Shown here: positions 59,352 through 64,000 of the stretch, one piece after another
Numbering within the stretch: position 1 is the first letter of the stretch
Layout: the number at the start of each line of letters is the position of its first letter
Assembly: GCA_026873275.1 (NCBI GenBank)
Contig: JANTUC010000002.1
Span: forward strand, 3,323,909-3,387,908
Direction: 5' to 3'
DNA length: 64,000 bases
Source of the DNA: Pseudopithomyces maydicus
Lineage: Eukaryota; Ascomycota; Dothideomycetes; Pleosporales; Didymosphaeriaceae
Position numbers and translations under genes: made by a program
The notes under the pieces: model-generated
What the model was told of the DNA's origin: nothing
Database searches by the model: none
Seen by the model: only the letters and a program-made list of their open reading frames with translations

Positions 59352-61708
59352 CTACAGACTAACAACACCTTCAGTAAATTCGTCAAAAATCGTAATTGCT
59401 TCCAACCTGTCTGCTAGAACCAACGTTGCTGCAGCCTTATAATTCCTTGCCACAAGGTTTAAATCCGCCGTCCAATAACTGGTGTCTCTTGTAGAAGATT
59501 GTCTACTTTTCATTTTAGCCAGTAGTGCTCTGGAAATAATCCTCGCTTTGTCTTCAGAGAAAACGCTGTGGTCAACGGCAGTGGCGAGCAATAATTGAAT
59601 AGCACCTTCCGCGAATTCAAACCGGCTGTAGAGCCTAAGCATAGCAATTCATGCATAGGAGGAAGAAGAATTGCCAGTCGGGTTGTGGGGTACCCGTGAA
59701 GAGGGCATTCGATATATACAAGAGCATAGGATGCCATATGCAACCGCGTGAGGTAATGTCATGTTGGGAGATGCATTCTATGAGAAGTCCTTTGAGTTCT
59801 GGATAATTAGAGCACGCTTGAAGAGTATGGAATCACTTACGCTTTGTAGAGGCTGCGAAGATAGCTTCTGGAGTGCTGAAGTTTGGATGTCGTGACTGAA
59901 ATTCTTGGCTTCTCTTGCTGTCGACAAATGGGCGAAATAAATCCATGAGGGACATGTGAACATGAATGCTGCCACAGCTCGATGAGCCGTTTTGTTTAGT
60001 GCTATTGGATCAAACAAGTTAACTTACTGTAGGTGTAACACTGCAAGTGGACTCTTCCCTCTATGTCGTATTTTTTCCGGCAGGCTATCCATCAGGTCCA
60101 AGTACTTCACATACTTTGAAAAATGAATGCCAACGGAGGAAGTTGAGTTAAGCTTAGGTCGCGAAGAATAGAAAATACTTCCGAGTTGATCATATAGAGT
60201 TTGCATGTATAGATAAACGCCTGGTCGACAATAGAGTTCATTCCCTGCGATTGCACGAATTCACGAAGTTCGTTGTCAAAGTGTATTGTATTCGATTTCT
60301 CAGGTATTGATACAGCTGGCGGGTGTTCTAAGGGAGGTACGACGTAAAAGCTGACACATACGCTATGCATATCAGTCAGCTATCATATTGATCCCCAAAG
60401 CTTTGTCACCAGCTCACGTGTAGAAATTGAATAACCCCCAAGCCGTTTGTGCCCAGGCGCGTTGGGCCTCTTCTGTGAGGGAGCTGATTTGAGCATCAGT
60501 AAGTGGATCTCTAACACCAAACACTTTCATTCTTTTAGCCATTTCAGCAGCCTCATGTACATATCTTACGGCATCTGGCCCACCTTGCCCATGAGATGCT
60601 ATCGATGTATAAAGCAACATGAGGCCGGCTATATTGGGCATGGAGTCATCTAGCTTAGCGCGCCAAAGCATTTCGGCCTCCTTTTCGAATTCAAAGCTCC
60701 TCACTGTGGCGATCGGGTCTTCCGTGGAGTAGTGTTGCGACGCAAATGCGAGCAGGGAGCTAACGAGAAAGGGAGAACAGTGGCCACTTCGCAAGTGGAT
60801 GAGATCATTTAAAAATGATTCAGAATCGAAGAATCGAAGTATCGTATGGTCCGTTACAAGATAAATCGAGATTGCGCCCGCGGCATAACGATCTGTCACG
60901 GAGACGCTTGTCCAGAAGCCTATGTGCAGACAACTCAGAAGTGGGTCAAAGTACGTAGGAATGGTGGCTCCAAGTACTTCCTTCTCTTCCGTATGTTTCG
61001 GAGCACTTGCAGGTTGAATATCGGAATGGTTCTGTCTGAGTAATAGCGAGGTATCTGACACATTACTGCAGCCTGGAATGTTGGCCACAGGCTGTGACTT
61101 CGATCGATCAGGGATATCAAATGGGATGATTTTCAAAGTTTCGAGGAGCGTATCACTGGACATGATGGTGTCACGTGCCAAATTCAGCACGGGGTACGCG
61201 GCCGGGTGCTGGATCATGAGCTGGAGTTCGGTCTGACTATGTATCTGCGGCAGAGCAGATAGGGCGGTGGTTATCTCGGAGGGTCTATGCAATATTTGAC
61301 CACTTTCGTATCTGCGAAGAATTGATAGCGGATCCGATGAGCTACGGAGATCGGAAAGGACTGCCTGCGCTGTTTCCTCTGGCGCAGTACGTAGACACTC
61401 AATTAAGTCTCCAAAACCCTTATGCTCCCTCGTTTGGGCTTCACGTTCTGACTCGTCTTGTATAGCGTAGTGACATTCAGCTTGTCGACTCTTGCATGCT
61501 GCACACATTGGTCGGGCGCCATCGCACTACGCATGTTGCGGGTTAGGAATATTTGTATTAAGCTCCTACTGATTGAGCTTCTTACCCTTAGTTTTTTTGT
61601 GCGACAAGGTGTGCAAGCTACCGATGTGCGTTTCCTTTTCTTTACCTCAGGCGGCAACGGAGGAAAACCTCCTATACGAGGTAGGAGTGGTCTCATACGC
61701 GATGACAT
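59352..61708 (-). CDS. Zn2Cys6 transcription factor, one extra base
   Basis: Six exons on the minus strand (61708-61586, 61526-60418, 60362-60179, 60113-60028, 59968-59841, 59777-59352) give about 684 residues. The zinc cluster CX2CX6CX6CX2CX6C (Cys 32, 35, 42, 49, 52, 59) is split by the first intron at the same place as in the gene at 19171, here with a normal GT donor. The fungal regulatory domain follows (AWGLFNFYTVCVSF, HIHVHMSLMDLFRPFVD, CIWHPMLLYISNALF, PDWQFFFLLCMNCYA). One extra base near 59637-59638 breaks the last exon between CYA and RLYSRFEFAEG; without it the exon fits the phase. The target is unknown; the GH27 gene is the nearest neighbour, on the same strand. Confidence 0.82.
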
Positions 61709-62941
61709 CGTTAAACTGTAGGTATAGGATTCAATCGATTGTTGAGGAGGGGCATAAGGCTACGCAATACTTGCGGGGCATGATAGCTGAATATATGTGG
61801 GGACGCTGTTCTTGTTTTGAATTTTCGGCAAAAAGTTCCATCCAATCCGAATGCCTCATCCATATGCATCTGCGGCCTGCAGCCATCTATAGTAAAACAC
61901 GAATAGGTATAAATCCTTTAGGAGGCTCGGGAAGCATACAGCTCATTGAAATATTTTCCAATTTTCTATAAGTATAGAGTACTCATTCGAGCCGCTTCTC
62001 AGAATAAGGCAGTATTATCAGATCAGCTATTAATACTTCTAGTAAACCCTTAAGCTGAATGTGTTTTATTATTTTATTTATTTGAAGAGGTAGTAGCTAA
62101 GTATAGTAGCTAATAAAGCGTGAATATTTATATCCAATAGCTGCGATTGCAATGATATAGGTAACGAAACCAGTCTCACGCTTAGAGATAAAGCAAGTAT
62201 ATTACGCAGGTTTTGCATAGAGCATGCTTCATTTAATATCGCTCCGAATCCCGCCTTGACCGCACACATCACGATTTACCGTTGAACAGATAATTCCGAT
62301 ATCGCACGCTCTACAGAGCGCGATAAAGATCTGAGCCTTCTGGGTGAGCACAATGGCTGGTTCACCGCTGTTGATATCAACGACCTTTCAGCACCTTCCG
62401 TTAATGAAAACGGAGGCCCTTCAGGACCGCTAAAGCCTCACATAGTTTATCTATTGGATAGTCGGCACTCCTTTTAATTATTAGCGGTTTTTATTTGTTA
62501 ATAGCTACTGTAATTGCTAATAATATTCATTCGAAAAAAAAATGTCAGAGGGAAAGCAAGATTTATCAAGTATTGAGAATAGTATAGAAATATATAAATC
62601 TTGTTCTTTTAATTATTAATAATTTCAACTATCTTTACTGTACTTACGTTTCTGGAATTTTCCACAAAATATTGATGTTTCAAGGCACTTCTATTAGACC
62701 CAAGTAAAACTTTAGGAGACTGTCAAAGGAACCAGCCGAGAGTCTACTTTCTTGCTTGAGCAATGTACAGCAGCGAGAAGGATGGGGCATTCATATTTTA
62801 TCAATCGCCCTAAGAAGCCAGTAATATGTTGTGCGCTGCTTATTATTCTACTGATAAGCTATATCACTGCAGCAGTCTATTATACCATTATAAAGAATGG
62901 AGATAGCGCCGGCCCCGCCTAAGATCTGATCAAAGCAATTT
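61709..62941. other. AT-rich subtelomeric block
   Basis: No coding signal. From about 61960 the sequence is strongly AT-rich, which fits degenerate, possibly RIP-mutated subtelomeric DNA. No transposon or helicase frame can be read. Confidence 0.45.
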
Positions 62942-63884
62942 TTATTTTATCCAAAAGCCTACAAAGTCTTCGCCCTTTGCTTTCTCCAGATACTCACCTT
63001 GCATAATCCCGTGAATATAAGCCTCCCCAACAAAGCTTCTCCGTACATCTCCGAGTTCTGGTTCGGGCTTGCGTAAGATGAAAGCTACTTCTGCTCCGTA
63101 TACGATGCATACTAAGTCTCCCGCTTTTGTTCTCTGAGGTGCCAGACCAAAGTATCCAGTAGTTGTAGTTATGAAAGTCCGTTTTGAACACCGACTGACA
63201 ACAGAGTTGCTATAGTCCTGAACCTTTTCCGCATCCACTGGTTTCAAAGATGAAGCATCACCAGGAGTAGTCCCTCGCCCAACCCAAGCGTCGAAAATGG
63301 GCTTCACCTCCGAGTCCAGCGGTTTTTTGTCAAAATTCCGGTTCACAGCTATCGTTCGGCAAAAGGCTTCCTCGTAGCCACCGTCAAAATCCGAGTAGTT
63401 GACTGACTTGCATGTTCGAACGTGATCCTCCCACCTCAAGCAAGCTTTTCTTGTGCTTTCCAATCTCTCCTTCCGATATCGTGCTTGGATTGCGATGTCA
63501 TCTCCTGTGTGAACAGCCACTTCTGGTATTTCTTTAGTCCCAACTCCATTGACAAAATCAACTGTATCAACAACAAATCCGTGCAGGAAGAGGATATCCT
63601 TGTCCTCAGAGAATTCACACGTAGGTTTTATTTTTCTTTCTCCTCCAAACAGCCATTTGTCATCTGGGGGCGAAAAGAGCTTGTTGTTGGGTATGGGGCA
63701 AACTGGAAACCAACTAAGGGTACTATTTTCAACTTTGAGTTCCAATCGGGACACCATGACGGTAGTCCAAGGGAGGCGTCTTTCTCTACCTGTCCTTGCT
63801 GAAGCAGCATCAGTCCTTCCCTACGAAAGCAAATCCTTGTTGCCTCAAGTAACACCATCTTGTCAGTAAGGGCGTCGTCGTAAC
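62942..63884 (-). pseudogene. 3' part of a HET-type (heterokaryon incompatibility) gene cut by the telomere
   Basis: The frame ending at 62942 has the usual C-terminus of HET proteins: FITTTTGYFGLAPQRTKAGD, LVCIVYGAEVAFILRKPE and SFVGEAYIHGIMQGEYLE. Upstream, VLLEATRICFRREGL and GLPSWCPDW are the middle landmarks of the family but lie in another frame, so one base-level change sits between about 63650 and 63760. The open frame continues as YDDALTDK right up to the first telomeric repeat, so the N-terminal HET domain and the start codon are absent. HET proteins trigger cell death on fusion of unlike strains; this remnant cannot make the active domain. It is a broken gene at the chromosome end. 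Confidence 0.8.
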
Positions 63885-64000
63885 TTAGGGTTAGGGTTAG
63901 GGTTAGGGTTAGGGTTAGGGTTAGGGTTAGGGTTAGGGTTAGGGTTAGGGTTAGGGTTAGGGTTAGGGTTAGGGTTAGGGTTAGGGTTAGGGTTAGGGTT
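63885..64000 (+). repeat. Telomere, (TTAGGG)n
   Basis: Nineteen perfect TTAGGG units plus two bases reach the window edge, G-rich strand running 5' to 3' toward the end. This marks the right-hand end of a chromosome. No other subtelomeric repeat separates it from the HET-type remnant. Confidence 0.98.

Noticed and set aside
1..64000. tRNA, rRNA and CRISPR arrays
   Set aside because: No tRNA-like arms with a GTTCRA box in the right context, no rRNA sequence, and no regularly spaced identical repeats were seen; CRISPR is not expected in a fungus.

Overview
The window is filamentous ascomycete (Pezizomycotina) DNA ending in a chromosome end. It carries short GT-AG introns of about 50-80 bases, fungus-specific families (UstYa, fungal rhodopsin domain, Zn2Cys6 regulators, DUF3176-type membrane proteins, HET), and a TTAGGG telomere array occupying the last 116 bases. 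A Dothideomycete-like host is possible, but the class cannot be fixed from the sequence alone.

Layout. From 1 to about 22 kb the content is accessory: a cut-off secreted-protein gene divergent from a UstYa-type oxidase, an amino-acid permease, an allantoate/nicotinate-type MFS carrier, a rhodopsin-domain membrane protein, two DUF3176-type membrane proteins flanking a small Cys-rich surface protein, a GRF zinc-finger protein, a secreted PAF-acetylhydrolase-like enzyme divergent from a Zn2Cys6 regulator, and one copy (B) of a duplicated membrane-protein family. From about 22 to 55 kb conserved cellular genes dominate: an F-box protein, a conserved regulatory-looking protein sharing a 168-base promoter with the SUMO E1 subunit AOS1, the GPI-mannosyltransferase subunit PBN1 divergent from a SARAF homologue, a GMC oxidoreductase, the second copy (A) of the membrane-protein family, SAC3/GANP, a YDR124W-like protein and a YCF1-type ABC transporter. 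From 56 kb to the end there is a GH27 alpha-galactosidase, another Zn2Cys6 regulator, an AT-rich gene-free block and the 3' part of a HET-type gene cut directly by the telomere.

I reconstructed exon structures from splice signals and reading phase; for most genes the exon lengths sum to an exact multiple of three. Six genes (Cys-rich surface protein, F-box, PBN1, YCF1-like, GH27, distal Zn2Cys6) join up only if one-base shifts are allowed. Most of these lie in short G/C runs. Because PBN1 and YCF1-like proteins are conserved, I read the shifts mainly as base-level sequence errors rather than decay.

The most interesting items are the duplicated type-I-like membrane family with a conserved cytoplasmic tail (20.8-22.1 kb and 36.3-37.8 kb), the telomere-truncated HET gene, and the UstYa gene with a divergent signal-peptide ORF, which could be the edge of a RiPP cluster.
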